A DNA stretch of 64,000 bases from Arthrobacter sp. Alg241-R88 (GCF_900537115.1 NZ_UNRG01000001.1:63121-127120); one strand, 5' to 3'. Positions 51,265 through 60,107 are shown, numbered from the stretch's first letter. The notes: generated by a model from the letters alone, not told the origin. Numbers and translations are program-made.

Positions 51265-51909
51265 GTGACCCACTTCGACGACGACGACGTTCCCGCCTCC
51301 GCCGTACACCTGGCGGAAGGCGGCGCCCACCACTCCAAACACCAGAAAGTGGACCGGCCCCGGATCGAGGCAGCGGTCCGTGAGATTCTCCTGGCCATCG
51401 GAGAGGACCCGGACCGCGCCGGCCTCGTGGACACCCCCAAGCGGGTGGGCAAGGCCTATGCCGAGATGTTTGCCGGGCTGCACCATGATCCGGCCGAGAT
51501 CCTCGCCACCACCTTTGACCTTGACCACGAGGAGCTCGTCCTGGTCAAGGACATCCCGTTCTATTCCACCTGTGAGCACCATTTGGTGCCGTTCCACGGA
51601 GTGGCCCACGTAGGCTACATCCCCTCGCACGACGGCAAGGTGACCGGGCTGAGCAAGCTGGCCCGGCTGGTGGACATGTACGCCCGCCGGCCCCAGGTGC
51701 AGGAGCGCCTCACCACGGAAATCGTCGAAGCGATGGTCAGCCACCTCAAGCCCCGCGGCGCGATCGTCGTGGTCGAATGCGAACACATGTGCATGTCCAT
51801 GCGCGGTATCCGCAAGCCCGGAGCAAAGACCGTCACCAGTGCGGTCCGCGGGCAGCTTCATGACCCGGCCACCCGTGCCGAAGCCATGAGCCTCATCCTC
51901 GGAAGGTAA
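51265..51909 (+). CDS. folE: GTP cyclohydrolase I
   Basis: 214 residues from GTG 51265. [44 protein letters not shown], zinc/substrate motif [48 protein letters not shown] and [19 protein letters not shown] show all expected Cys and His ligands. It makes 7,8-dihydroneopterin triphosphate, the first step of folate synthesis. No strong binding site, so translation likely couples to ftsH. folP follows after 10 bases. Confidence 0.97.
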   Translation: MTHFDDDDVPASAVHLAEGGAHHSKHQKVDRPRIEAAVREILLAIGEDPDRAGLVDTPKRVGKAYAEMFAGLHHDPAEILATTFDLDHEELVLVKDIPFYSTCEHHLVPFHGVAHVGYIPSHDGKVTGLSKLARLVDMYARRPQVQERLTTEIVEAMVSHLKPRGAIVVVECEHMCMSMRGIRKPGAKTVTSAVRGQLHDPATRAEAMSLILGR

Positions 51910-51919
51910 TCATCAGACC

Positions 51920-52840
51920 ATGGATTCACTAGCTGCAGCGCCGGGAACCGGCCCCGCAACCTCTCCGCTGCCCATCCTGCGCAAACCGCGGCCGGTGGCC
52001 CGTTTTGAAGACCTGCCCACTGACCGCACCCTCGTGATGGGCATCGTCAACGTCACCCCGGACTCCTTCAGCGACGGCGGCAAGCATGCGACGGCGGACA
52101 CCGCCATCGCGGCCGGCCTCCGGATGTTCTACGCCGGCGCGGACATCATCGACGTCGGCGGGGAATCCACCCGACCCGGCGCCGAGGACGTCAGCCCGGA
52201 AGTAGAACAACAGCGCGTGATCCCCGTGATCGAGGCGCTCGTGAAAGCCGGTGCCCTCGTCAGCATCGACACTGTCCGCGCGTCCACCGCCGCCGCCGCC
52301 CTCAAGGCCGGCGCTGCCATCATCAATGACGTCTCCGGCCTCACGATCGAACCGGAGATGGCCGAACTCGTGGCGTCCTCCAAGGCCCCGTACATCCTCA
52401 CCCACCGCCGTGGTGACGCCCGCACCATGAATTCCCTGGCGGAGTACAAGGACGTTGCCGGCGAAGTGGTGGCTGAACTGGTCGGGGTGCGGGACAAGCT
52501 CTACGCCGCCGGGGTCAGCCAGGAACAGATCATCATCGATCCAGGCCTGGGGTTCGCCAAGAACGACGCCCAGAACTGGGAGCTCCTGCAGAACCTGGAC
52601 CAGCTGGAAAGCCTGGGCCACAGGATCCTCGTGGGCGCCTCCCGCAAGCGGTTCCTCGGCACCCTGCTGACGGTGGCGGGTAAATCCGCTGCCCCGCAGG
52701 AGCGGGATGCCGCCACCGCGGCGATCACTGCCATCAGCGCCTACCGCGGTGCCTGGGCCGTACGCGTGCACGACGTCGGCCCAAGCCTGGACGCCGTCAA
52801 GGTTGCCGCGCGCATGGCCGCCCCAAGAACCAGCCAGTAG
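51920..52840 (+). CDS. folP: dihydropteroate synthase
   Basis: 306 residues. LVMGIVNVTPDSFSDGGKHAT, DIIDVGGESTRPGAEDVSPEVE, VSIDTVRASTAAAALKAGAAIINDVSG, IIIDPGLGFAKNDAQNWELLQNL and VGASRKRFLG are the conserved pterin- and pABA-binding blocks. It condenses pABA with hydroxymethyl-dihydropterin pyrophosphate, the sulfonamide target. The first 33 residues are an unconserved arm. It is followed by folB after 8 bases. Confidence 0.97.
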   Translation: MDSLAAAPGTGPATSPLPILRKPRPVARFEDLPTDRTLVMGIVNVTPDSFSDGGKHATADTAIAAGLRMFYAGADIIDVGGESTRPGAEDVSPEVEQQRVIPVIEALVKAGALVSIDTVRASTAAAALKAGAAIINDVSGLTIEPEMAELVASSKAPYILTHRRGDARTMNSLAEYKDVAGEVVAELVGVRDKLYAAGVSQEQIIIDPGLGFAKNDAQNWELLQNLDQLESLGHRILVGASRKRFLGTLLTVAGKSAAPQERDAATAAITAISAYRGAWAVRVHDVGPSLDAVKVAARMAAPRTSQ

Positions 52841-52848
52841 GCCCAGCC

Positions 52849-53241
52849 ATGGACAGGATTACGCTGACCGGCGTCACCGCCGTCGGCCATCACGGCGTCT
52901 TTGATTTTGAACGCCGCGAGGGCCAGCCTTTTGTTGTGGACGCGGTGCTTTATCTGGACTTCGCCAAGGCGGCGGAATCCGATGACGTCCGGGACACCGC
53001 GCACTACGGCGAGGTGGCTCAGCGTATTACTGAATGGATATCGGGGGAGCCGCTGAACCTGATAGAGGCGCTGGCCGTCCGGATCGCGGACAGCCTGCTG
53101 AATGAATTCCGGCTGCAGGCCGTAGACGTCACGGTGCATAAGCCACAGGCGCCCATCGAGGTGCCCTTCGGGGATGTGGCCGTCAGCGTCCACCGTGCCC
53201 GGAACAACGGGGAGAGTCCAGTCCAGGGGGAAAGACCATGA
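52849..53241 (+). CDS. folB: dihydroneopterin aldolase
   Basis: 130 residues. DRITLTGVTAVGHHGVFDFERREGQPFVVDAVLYLD contains the conserved HHGV catalytic region, followed by DTAHYGEVAQRI and EALAVRIADSLL with the conserved Glu. It releases glycolaldehyde from dihydroneopterin to give 6-hydroxymethyl-dihydropterin. The stop overlaps the folK start by 4 bases (ATGA), implying coupled translation. Confidence 0.95.
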   Translation: MDRITLTGVTAVGHHGVFDFERREGQPFVVDAVLYLDFAKAAESDDVRDTAHYGEVAQRITEWISGEPLNLIEALAVRIADSLLNEFRLQAVDVTVHKPQAPIEVPFGDVAVSVHRARNNGESPVQGERP

Positions 53242-53783
53242 ACTCCGGATATTCCAAGGTGGTGTTGGCCCTGGGCAGCAACCTGGGGGAACGCAACGAG
53301 ACACTGACCGAGGCGGTTGCGGACCTCGTTGACCCGCCGGAGATCCGCCTCCTCGCTGTGTCGCCCATTGTCCAGACCAAGGCCGTCGGCGGACCGCCCG
53401 GCCAGCCAGACTTCCTGAACATGGTCATCACGGTGGAAACCAACCTGACCCCGCACGAGCTGCTGGCACATTGCCAGTCCGTGGAAAACAAGCACCACCG
53501 CGTGCGGGAGGTGCGCTGGGGGCCGCGCACGCTCGACGTCGATATCATCACCTACGGCGACCTCCGCAGCGATGATCCGGTTCTCACCCTGCCGCACCCA
53601 CGCGCCGCCACCCGTGCCTTCGTTCTCTACCCGTGGTCGCTCATTGAGCCGGCGGCCACGCTGGACGGCGAACGTATCAGCACTTTGGCTGCGCGGGCGG
53701 AGGATTTTGGCGACCTCGCCCCGTTCGACGGCTTCGGCGACTTTGACGGCCTGCCCACCGCGGGGGCGGTGGAGGACCGATGA
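53238..53783 (+). CDS. folK: 6-hydroxymethyl-7,8-dihydropterin pyrophosphokinase
   Basis: 181 residues. VVLALGSNLGERNETLTEAVADL, GGPPGQPDFLNMVITVETNLTPHELLAHCQSVENKHHRVREVRWGPRTLDVDIITYGD with the metal-binding DVD, and LTLPHPRAATRAFVLYPWSLIEPAA are the HPPK motifs. It pyrophosphorylates the pterin alcohol for FolP. It overlaps the DUF3180 start by 4 bases. Confidence 0.95.
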   Translation: MNSGYSKVVLALGSNLGERNETLTEAVADLVDPPEIRLLAVSPIVQTKAVGGPPGQPDFLNMVITVETNLTPHELLAHCQSVENKHHRVREVRWGPRTLDVDIITYGDLRSDDPVLTLPHPRAATRAFVLYPWSLIEPAATLDGERISTLAARAEDFGDLAPFDGFGDFDGLPTAGAVEDR

Positions 53784-54328
53784 AACCCATCAATCCTCTG
53801 CGCCTCCTGCTCATCGGCTTCATCCTGGCCGTGGCCGGCTGGTCCGCTACCGTGGTGACCAGCCGCTACAGCATGGCCACGCCCGTCCTGCCGCTCACAG
53901 CGCTGGCCACCATGGGCGTTATTGTTGCCATCACCCTGATCCTGGGCATCCGGGTCCTGCGGTGGCGCAACAGCAACAAGCCCAACAGCACACAAAAGAA
54001 AAAGGTGCTCGATCCGCTCCTCGCAGCCCGGACGCTGGTGCTGGCCCAGGCCTGCGCGTATGCAGGGACGGTCCTGCTCGGCTGGCATGTGGGGATCTTC
54101 CTGGACCAGCTGCGGATCTGGAGCCTGCGCAGCAACCAGGGCATCACCTGGCTGGCGCTGGCGATGGCCGGCGGCGGACTGGTGATGATCGTGGTGGGAC
54201 TGCTGGTTGAACGGTTCTGCAAGATCCCGCCTGAGGACGGCGACACCAACGGGACAGACGGCAAACCGGGCCGCGCGGTGCGCGGGGAAGCCGCGGGGGA
54301 AGGCGAATATGCATACCGAGGCGATTGA
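53780..54328 (+). CDS. DUF3180 membrane protein
   Basis: 182 residues. Four membrane helices at about 6-27, 36-58, 82-103 and 117-140 (PLRLLLIGFILAVAGWSATVVTSRY; VLPLTALATMGVIVAITLILGIRVL; AARTLVLAQACAYAGTVLLGWHVGIF; GITWLALAMAGGGLVMIVVGLLVERFCK). DUF3180 occurs in Actinobacteria directly behind folK. Function unknown. The C-terminal 30 residues are charged and overlap the next gene by 20 bases. Confidence 0.88.
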   Translation: MKPINPLRLLLIGFILAVAGWSATVVTSRYSMATPVLPLTALATMGVIVAITLILGIRVLRWRNSNKPNSTQKKKVLDPLLAARTLVLAQACAYAGTVLLGWHVGIFLDQLRIWSLRSNQGITWLALAMAGGGLVMIVVGLLVERFCKIPPEDGDTNGTDGKPGRAVRGEAAGEGEYAYRGD

Positions 54329-54821
54329 CCCGCCGGGAATCATCTGGCAGCGGGTGTCACCCAAATACGTCACTGTCCGGCTGGTGCAGTGGGCACTGGG
54401 GAACCTGATCACCGTCCTCCTCCTGTCCCTGCCCCTGGTGTTGGTTCTTTTGGACGTCTGGGCCTGGCCGCCGCTGTGGCTGGCCATCACCGTCCCGTCC
54501 GTGGCATTCGTCCTCGCCATCTGGCGGCTGGTGCTGATCCCGCGCCAGGTGCGGGCCATCGGGTATGCCGAACGGGACGACGACCTGCTGGTCAGGACCG
54601 GCATCTTCTTCCAGCGCACCATGGCCGTACCGTACGGGCGGATGCAATACGTGGACATCGGAGTAGGGCCCGTGGAACGCGGACTTGGCCTGTGCACGCT
54701 AAAGCTGCATACCGCCTCGCCCGGAACCAACGCCCAGATCCCCGGGCTGCCTGCGGAAGAGGGCGCGCGGCTGCGCGAGCAGCTCGCTGCCCGGGGCGAA
54801 GCCCGGCTGGCAGGACTGTGA
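54309..54821 (+). CDS. bacterial PH-domain (DUF304) membrane protein, YdbS-like
   Basis: 170 residues from ATG 54309. Two membrane helices at 28-50 and 53-72, then RQVRAIGYAERDDDLLVRTGIFFQRTMAVPYGRMQYVDIGVGPVERGLGLCTLKLHTASPGTNAQIPGL, the bPH2 (PF03703) pattern. In Bacillus the YdbS/YdbT pair confers resistance to some bacteriocins; a similar envelope role is possible. Overlaps the next PH gene by 4 bases (GTGA), so the two probably form one complex. Confidence 0.9.
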   Translation: MHTEAIDPPGIIWQRVSPKYVTVRLVQWALGNLITVLLLSLPLVLVLLDVWAWPPLWLAITVPSVAFVLAIWRLVLIPRQVRAIGYAERDDDLLVRTGIFFQRTMAVPYGRMQYVDIGVGPVERGLGLCTLKLHTASPGTNAQIPGLPAEEGARLREQLAARGEARLAGL

Positions 54822-56413
54822 CGGCAGAGGGGCCGCGCCCGGAGCCGGGGGGCCCTGCCACCGTCCCTGCCGCCGGAAGCCCCGTGCCGCACCCTTCGCC
54901 CGGCACAGCGCCCGGCACCGCGGCCGACGGCGAATGGCTGCGGGTGCATCCGGCGTCCCCCTTCGTGCGTGGCTGGGTGGCCCTTGCCGCCATCGGCTTT
55001 TTCGTCGGCCGGGATGTCTTTGAGCGGGCGCTGCAGGGCAGGCCCATCCTCGAAGATGAATTTGCCGGCCGGGCACCGTTCCTCCTGGCCGGGGGCGCCG
55101 TGATGCTGCTCATCGCGGTGCTGGGCTTTATCCTCACCTGGTACTTCACCAAGTACCAGGTGTCTGGCGGCTACGTCCGGGTCAACACCGGCTTCATTTT
55201 CCGGCAGCAGCGCCAGGCGCGGCTGGACCGCGTCCAGGCCATCGACATCGTGCAGCCCCTGCTGGCCCGGATCTTCGGCCTGGCCGAGCTCAAGTTCGAG
55301 GTGGCCGACGCCGGGGAGTCCGCGGTCCGGCTGGCCTACCTGAAGATGGACGACGCCCGCCAGCTCCGGGCCACCATTCTGGCCAGGGCCGCCGGGGTGA
55401 CCCTTGATCCTTCCCGCCCGGAAGAGCCGGCACCCGAGGCGCCGGAGTTTCCGGTACTGTCCGTGCCGCCGTCGCGCCTTGTCGGTTCCCTGCTGCTCAG
55501 CGAGCAGAGCGTCATTGTGGTGCTGGGCGCCGCGGCGTCCGTCTTTCTGACTGCCGTCACGGGCAATGCCGCGTTCTACTTCTACCTGATCCCGGCTGCC
55601 CTCGGCCTGGCAGCCAGCTACTGGGGACTGTTCAACAAGGGCTACAACTTCACCGCGGCCATCTCGCCCGATGGCATTCGGCTGCGCTACGGACTGCTGG
55701 ACACCCAGGCCCAGACACTTCCGCCGGGCCGGATCCAGGCTTTGAAAGTTAGCCAGCCGCCGCTCTGGCGGGCGCTTGGCTGGTACCGGATCCAGGTCAA
55801 CGTGGCGGGCTACGGCATCATTGAAAGCGCCGGCGAGGGCTCGGGCCGGACCACCCTCCTGCCGGTGGGCAGGCTCGATGACGTGATGTCGATCCTCGCC
55901 CTGGTGCTTCCGGACCCCGGCACGCCGCAGCCCGCCGTGGTGTTCGGTGCCGGGCTCCACGGGCTGGATTCCGACGGTGGCTTCGTCACCACTCCGCGCT
56001 GCGCCCGCCTGCTGGCACCGCTGGGTTGGCGCCGCAACGGATTCACGGCCACGGACACAGCGCTGCTGATCCGTTCAGGCCGGTGGTGGCGGGAGCTCGT
56101 GGTGGTGCCGCACCAGCGGACCCAGTCCATGGCATTGCACCAGGGCCCGCTGGCGCGCCGGTTCGGGGTAGCCGACCTGCTGCTGCACACCACCGTGGGC
56201 CCGGTCACGCCGCGCCTTCGGCAGGCAGACGTGGGGGAGGCGATGGCGCTCTTTGACGAACAATCCGCCCGGGCCCGGCTGGCGCGCAAGCGGCAGACCA
56301 CTGAGCAGTGGCTTCGGCAGGTGGCTCCGGGGGTTGAGACTGCAACCCAGCCTGCCGAGACCAAGCCCGCCGAGACCCCAGTCCCAACCCAGGAAGGCCC
56401 GCAGCATGGCTAA
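54818..56413 (+). CDS. multi-copy PH-domain membrane protein, YdbT-like
   Basis: 531 residues from GTG 54818; the plus frame back to 54389 is a shadow. An N-terminal Pro-rich arm, then membrane pairs at about 52-95 and 228-265, and at least three bPH2 modules: YQVSGGYVRVNTGFIFRQQRQARLDRVQAIDIVQPLLARIFGLAELKFEVA; GYNFTAAISPDGIRLRYGLLDTQAQTLPPGRIQALKVSQPPLWRALGWYRIQVNVAGYG; ALLIRSGRWWRELVVVPHQRTQSMALHQGPLARRFGVADLLLHTTVG. YdbT has the same layout. It ends 8 bases inside the DUF2520 gene. Confidence 0.9.
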   Translation: MTAEGPRPEPGGPATVPAAGSPVPHPSPGTAPGTAADGEWLRVHPASPFVRGWVALAAIGFFVGRDVFERALQGRPILEDEFAGRAPFLLAGGAVMLLIAVLGFILTWYFTKYQVSGGYVRVNTGFIFRQQRQARLDRVQAIDIVQPLLARIFGLAELKFEVADAGESAVRLAYLKMDDARQLRATILARAAGVTLDPSRPEEPAPEAPEFPVLSVPPSRLVGSLLLSEQSVIVVLGAAASVFLTAVTGNAAFYFYLIPAALGLAASYWGLFNKGYNFTAAISPDGIRLRYGLLDTQAQTLPPGRIQALKVSQPPLWRALGWYRIQVNVAGYGIIESAGEGSGRTTLLPVGRLDDVMSILALVLPDPGTPQPAVVFGAGLHGLDSDGGFVTTPRCARLLAPLGWRRNGFTATDTALLIRSGRWWRELVVVPHQRTQSMALHQGPLARRFGVADLLLHTTVGPVTPRLRQADVGEAMALFDEQSARARLARKRQTTEQWLRQVAPGVETATQPAETKPAETPVPTQEGPQHG

Positions 56414-57299
56414 ACCCGGACGCCTCGGCGTCGGAATCGTCGGCGCAGGAAAGGTGGGCGCGGTGCTGGGCGCCGCCCTGCGCGGGGCCGAACACGCCGT
56501 CGTCGGTGTCTCAGCGGTTTCCGAAGCAAGCCGTGAGCGCGCGGAAACGCTGCTTCCCGGCGTTCCCATCCTGGAAGTCCAGGACATCGTGGAGCGTGCC
56601 GAGCTGGTGCTGCTGGCAGTGCCCGACGACGCCCTGCCGGACCTCGTGGACGGCCTCGCGAAACTGGGTGCGTGGCAGCCCGGCCAACTGGTCGCCCACA
56701 CGTCGGGCCGGTTCGGGGTGGGGGTCCTGCATCCGGTGCGGGCTGCGGGGGCCGTCCCGCTGGCCCTGCATCCGGCCATGACCTTCACCGGGATGACCCT
56801 TGACCTGACCCGCCTGCTGGACTGCACCTTCGGCGTCACCGCGGATGCGGCCATGCTGCCCATCGCGCAGGCGCTGGTGGTAGAAATGGGCGCAGAGCCG
56901 GTGGCCATTGCCGAGGCGGACAGGACGCTGTACCACGCGGCGCTGGCGCACGGTTCCAACCATCTCGTCACCCTTGTGGCGCAGGCTTCCGAGCTGTTGG
57001 CTGAGGTGGGAGTGGAGGCGCCTGAGCGGATGCTGGGTCCGCTGTTGCGGGCAACCCTGGAGAACGCGCTGGCCTCCGGGGAGTCCGCCCTCACCGGCCC
57101 GGTAGCCCGCGGCGACACGGGAACGGTGAAGGCGCATGCCGAGGCGTTGCGGGAGTTCGACGGCGGCGGGCAGGGGGACGTGCTCGCGGCTTACCTGGCG
57201 ATGGCGCGGGCCACAGCCCTGCGCGCCGAGGGGCGCGGGCTGCTGAAACCTGACCAGTTGCGGGAGTTGCGCAAAGCCTTGGAACCGGAGGAAGACTGA
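56406..57299 (+). CDS. Rossmann-like and DUF2520 domain protein, possible ketopantoate reductase
   Basis: 297 residues from ATG 56406 with AGGAAGG upstream. An N-terminal nucleotide-binding loop [23 protein letters not shown], with [18 protein letters not shown] and [14 protein letters not shown], is followed by an all-helical DUF2520 domain ([33 protein letters not shown]). It is directly followed by panC (2 bases), and no panE exists in the window. By fold and position it could reduce ketopantoate with NADPH. Family annotation does not settle this; no experimental assignment is known to me. Confidence 0.86.
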   Translation: MAKPGRLGVGIVGAGKVGAVLGAALRGAEHAVVGVSAVSEASRERAETLLPGVPILEVQDIVERAELVLLAVPDDALPDLVDGLAKLGAWQPGQLVAHTSGRFGVGVLHPVRAAGAVPLALHPAMTFTGMTLDLTRLLDCTFGVTADAAMLPIAQALVVEMGAEPVAIAEADRTLYHAALAHGSNHLVTLVAQASELLAEVGVEAPERMLGPLLRATLENALASGESALTGPVARGDTGTVKAHAEALREFDGGGQGDVLAAYLAMARATALRAEGRGLLKPDQLRELRKALEPEED

Positions 57300-57301
57300 G
57301 A

Positions 57302-58219
57302 ATGCCCATCAAACTAGTCACTACTGTTGCCGACCTGCACACGGAGAGCGCCCGGCTCCTGGCGTCCAGGCGCGGGACGTCCCAGGGGCTGGTGCCCACC
57401 ATGGGTGCGCTGCACCAGGGGCATGCCGCCTTGGCCCGGACCGCCGTCGAACAGAACGATGTTGTGGTGGCCACCATCTTCGTCAACCCGCTGCAGTTCG
57501 GCGACGCCACGGACCTGGACCGCTACCCGCGGACGCTCGACGCCGACCTCGCCCTGCTTGAAGGGCAGGGAGTGGACCTGGCCTTTGCCCCGTCCGTGGA
57601 CGAGGTGTACCCGGGCGGCACGCCGCTGGTGCGGATCACCTCAGGAGTGCTGGGGGAGAAGTGGGAGGGTGCTTCACGGCCGGGCCACTTCGACGGCGCC
57701 CTTACGGTAGTGGCCAAGCTGCTGCACTACGGAATCCCGGGGGCAGGGCTGCCCGCTTCCGGCGTGGCGGAGGCGGGCCTGCCCGCCTACCGGGCCTACT
57801 TCGGGCAGAAGGACGCCCAGCAGCTGGCGCTGGTCCGGCGGATGGTGGCTGACCTGAACTTCCCGGTGGAAATCGTGGCTGTGCCCACCGTGCGTGCCGT
57901 CGACGGGCTGGCGCTGTCCAGCCGCAACCGCTTCCTGTCCGGGGAAGAGCGCGAGGCGGCGCTAGTGCTGTTCCGCGCACTGCGGCTGCTTGAGGAGCGG
58001 GCGAAGGCCCGGGAGCCGCTGGATCTCGAGTCGGCGCAGGCGATGGTGGAGTCCCAGCCGCTGGTGGGTTTGGACTACTTCGATGTTGTTGACCCGGCCA
58101 CCTTGGAACCGCTCGCGGAGAACTGCCGCGAGACGCCGTTCCGGGGCGAGGCCCTCGCGCTCATTGCGGCCAAAGTGGGACCGGTGCGGTTGATCGACAA
58201 CGTGCCGTTGAGCTCGTAG
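57302..58219 (+). CDS. panC: pantothenate synthetase
   Basis: 305 residues. [89 protein letters not shown] (a short Gly/Ala-rich insertion around 150), [28 protein letters not shown] and [16 protein letters not shown] contain the HIGH-like ATP site ([10 protein letters not shown]) and KDAQQL. It ligates pantoate and beta-alanine. The binding site GGAGGAAGA lies in the end of the DUF2520 gene. Last gene of the run. Confidence 0.95.
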   Translation: MPIKLVTTVADLHTESARLLASRRGTSQGLVPTMGALHQGHAALARTAVEQNDVVVATIFVNPLQFGDATDLDRYPRTLDADLALLEGQGVDLAFAPSVDEVYPGGTPLVRITSGVLGEKWEGASRPGHFDGALTVVAKLLHYGIPGAGLPASGVAEAGLPAYRAYFGQKDAQQLALVRRMVADLNFPVEIVAVPTVRAVDGLALSSRNRFLSGEEREAALVLFRALRLLEERAKAREPLDLESAQAMVESQPLVGLDYFDVVDPATLEPLAENCRETPFRGEALALIAAKVGPVRLIDNVPLSS

Positions 58220-58276
58220 CTGGGCTCCTTACGCCCCGCGGGTTGGCCCGGCGGCCCTGGCCGGCCGGCCTGGAAG

Positions 58277-58543
58277 TTAGATGCCAGGCAATTCGCGGTT
58301 GACCAACAACTGTTCAAGGAGCGCCCGCTCCGGCCTGCCCGGATTTCTGGCGACGCAGCGCCGGAGCCTTGCCCTTGCCAGCTCTTCGCCGGGTTCTTCC
58401 CTGTGCAGCACTTCGTCGATGATTTCCTGGGCCTGCCACCGGAGTGACTCGACGGCGAACTGGCGGATCTCGGCCGGCGTATCGCTGGCCATCCAGGGGT
58501 CCGGGTCCGATGGCACGCTCTGGAACATCCGCTCTGCTGACAT
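58277..58543 (-). CDS. small protein related to the N-terminus of the left-edge EAL protein
   Basis: 88 residues from ATG 58543 with a strong AGGAGG. Residues 37-83 align without gaps to residues 6-52 of the EAL protein at 1-368, 23 of 47 identical, including the block NPGxPERALLExLL and the RxRL before it. It therefore consists almost entirely of that N-terminal domain. Predicted helical, no membrane segment, no catalytic signature. I know no function; a partner or antagonist of c-di-GMP signalling proteins is an inference. It is divergent from a TetR gene over 127 bases that contain a perfect TetR-type operator. It faces panC end-to-end. Confidence 0.8.
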   Translation of the reverse strand: MSAERMFQSVPSDPDPWMASDTPAEIRQFAVESLRWQAQEIIDEVLHREEPGEELARARLRRCVARNPGRPERALLEQLLVNRELPGI

Positions 58544-58641
58544 GAGGGGCCTCCTTGCACCAATCCGAAGTGGCCGGGGCCTCTGCGGTGTCGTACGCAC
58601 TGCGCTACAAGAAACATTACAGCTGGGGAGACCGGTCTGTC

Positions 58642-58659
58642 TTTACCGCGGGCGGTAAA
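58642..58659. promoter_or_regulatory. TetR-type operator between the 58543 and 58671 genes
   Basis: TTTACCGC-GG-GCGGTAAA, 8-bp perfect arms with a 2-base spacer, ending 11 bases before the TetR start and overlapping its -10-like TAAACT. Typical of autoregulated TetR/AcrR operators; it can also cover the promoter of the divergent small gene. Confidence 0.65.
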
Positions 58660-58670
58660 CTGGAGATGTT

Positions 58671-59345
58671 ATGAACCCAGAAGCGGAGCTTTCCCCGTCC
58701 GGGGCGGCGGATCACATACCGCCAGCCACGCCTTCCACGGTGGCTCCTTCACCCATGGTTGCCGAAGCGCCCGTTCAAGAGACCATAACCGCTAAATCCG
58801 TTGCCAGGATCATGACCGTTGCCTATGAGCTTTTCTCGCGGCGGGGTGTGCGGGACGTTGGGGTGAATGAGTTGATTGAGCGGTCGGGGGTGGCTAAGGC
58901 AACTTTCTACCGGCACTTCCCGTCAAAGGACTCGCTGGTCCTTGCCTTCCTGGAACAGCGGGACAAGCAATGGACCGTGGATGCGATTGTCTCGGAGGCA
59001 CGCCGCCGGGGAAGCACGCCCGCCGAGCAGTTGTTGGCCATTTTCGACGTCTTTGGCGACTGGTTCCTGCGCGAGGATTTCGAAGCCTGTTCCTTCATCA
59101 ACGTCCTGCTGGAAATGGGCCCGGCCCATCCGCTGGGCCAGGCGAGCATCGATTACCTCGCAAAGATCCGCGGACATGTGCAGGTCCTGGCCGAAGAAGC
59201 AGGGTTGGCCCGCCCGGAGGAGTTTGCCCGGTCCTGGCACATCCTTATGAAGGGCTCGATTATCTCTGCCACCGAGGGCGACATGCAGGCGGCCAAGCGC
59301 GCGCAGCAGATGGCCGGCTGGCTGATCGAGCACCACCGGAGCTAG
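58671..59345 (+). CDS. TetR/AcrR family regulator
   Basis: 224 residues from ATG 58671 with GGAG six bases upstream. A 40-residue acidic/Pro disordered arm precedes the helix-turn-helix (ARIMTVAYELFSRRGVRDVGVNELIERSGVAKATFYRHFPSKDSLVLAFLEQRDKQW). The ligand domain has the pattern of the TetR_C TipAL-like group (FLREDFEACSFINVLLEMGPAHPLGQASI), where the Cys in ACSF is common. The effector is unknown. Probable targets are itself, the divergent small gene, or the DJ-1-like gene downstream. Confidence 0.9.
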   Translation: MNPEAELSPSGAADHIPPATPSTVAPSPMVAEAPVQETITAKSVARIMTVAYELFSRRGVRDVGVNELIERSGVAKATFYRHFPSKDSLVLAFLEQRDKQWTVDAIVSEARRRGSTPAEQLLAIFDVFGDWFLREDFEACSFINVLLEMGPAHPLGQASIDYLAKIRGHVQVLAEEAGLARPEEFARSWHILMKGSIISATEGDMQAAKRAQQMAGWLIEHHRS

Positions 59346-59420
59346 CCCAACCATCAGGTATCGGGGCACTGGCATGTTCCCGTGCCGGCCCAGCCTCACG
59401 ACCAGGATGCCCTGGAATAC

Positions 59421-59432
59421 TCAGCTTGCTTA
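59421..59432. promoter_or_regulatory. TAAG-N4-CTGA site 4 (reverse orientation)
   Basis: TCAGCTTGCTTA, that is TAAGCAAGCTGA on the minus strand, 109 bases before the DJ-1/PfpI gene. Same half-sites as the sites at 4826, 8952 and 28383. Confidence 0.45.
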
Positions 59433-59540
59433 TTACTTTCCGCCTTCCTAGGCTGGAAACTGTCAGGCAAACAACTCTCGAAGCGGCACCGCCGCGCGCG
59501 CATCGCCCAGGCGGCGTCCGCCCCAAGCGAGGAGGAAAGA

Positions 59541-60107
59541 ATGTCAGAACACAGCATCGCAGGCAAGAAGGTCGCATTCCTGTTGACGGACGGCGTCGAA
59601 CAGGTTGAGCTCACCAGCCCCTGGCAGGCAGTCAAGGACGCCGGCGGGCAACCCCTCCTGGTGGCCCCCAAGAGCGGAAAGCTGCAGGGGTACAAAGGGA
59701 CCGAAAAAGGTGACACCTTCGACGTCGACCTAACAGTCGCAGAGGCGAATGCCTCCGACTTTGACGCCCTGGTCCTTCCCGGCGGCGTGGTGAACGCGGA
59801 CCATCTCCGCGTGGACAAGGACGCCCAGAGCTTCACCCGGAGCTTCTTCGAACAGCACAAGCCCGTTGCTTCCATCTGCCACGGACCGTGGCTGCTCATT
59901 GAGGCAGGAGTGGTGCGCGGGCGGAACCTCACGTCCTACCACACGCTCCAGACGGACCTGACAAACGCAGGCGCCAACTGGACGGACGAGGAAGTGGTAG
60001 TGGACCAGGGCCTGGTCACCAGCCGCAACCCGGATGACCTCCCGGCCTTCAACGGCAAACTGGTGGAGGAAATCTCGGAGGGCCAGCACGCCGGCCAGAC
60101 CGCCTGA
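59541..60107 (+). CDS. DJ-1/PfpI family protein (general stress protein 18-like)
   Basis: 188 residues from ATG 59541, preceded by GAGGAGG; the frame to 59382 is unsupported. KKVAFLLTDGVEQVELTSPWQAVKDAGGQPLLVAPKSG, FDALVLPGGVVNADHLRVDKDAQSFTRSFFEQHKPVASICHGPWLLIEAGVV (nucleophile Cys in the CHG elbow, with conserved Glu in DGVEQVE) and YHTLQTDLTNAGANWTDEEVVVDQGLVTSRNPDDLPAF are typical of the YfkM/YhbO/PfpI subgroup. Roles proposed for the family are protease, deglycase or methylglyoxal-related detoxification. The candidate stress motif lies upstream and a GC hairpin follows at 60138. Confidence 0.92.
   Translation: MSEHSIAGKKVAFLLTDGVEQVELTSPWQAVKDAGGQPLLVAPKSGKLQGYKGTEKGDTFDVDLTVAEANASDFDALVLPGGVVNADHLRVDKDAQSFTRSFFEQHKPVASICHGPWLLIEAGVVRGRNLTSYHTLQTDLTNAGANWTDEEVVVDQGLVTSRNPDDLPAFNGKLVEEISEGQHAGQTA

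Noticed and set aside
49158..51452. Minus-strand open frame of 764 codons antisense to ftsH and folE
   Set aside because: ftsH and folE motifs are complete on the plus strand; the antisense frame has no recognisable domain.
53627..55960. Minus-strand open frame of 777 codons antisense to DUF3180 and PH genes
   Set aside because: The plus strand has overlapping genes with membrane helices and binding sites; the antisense translation is low-complexity.
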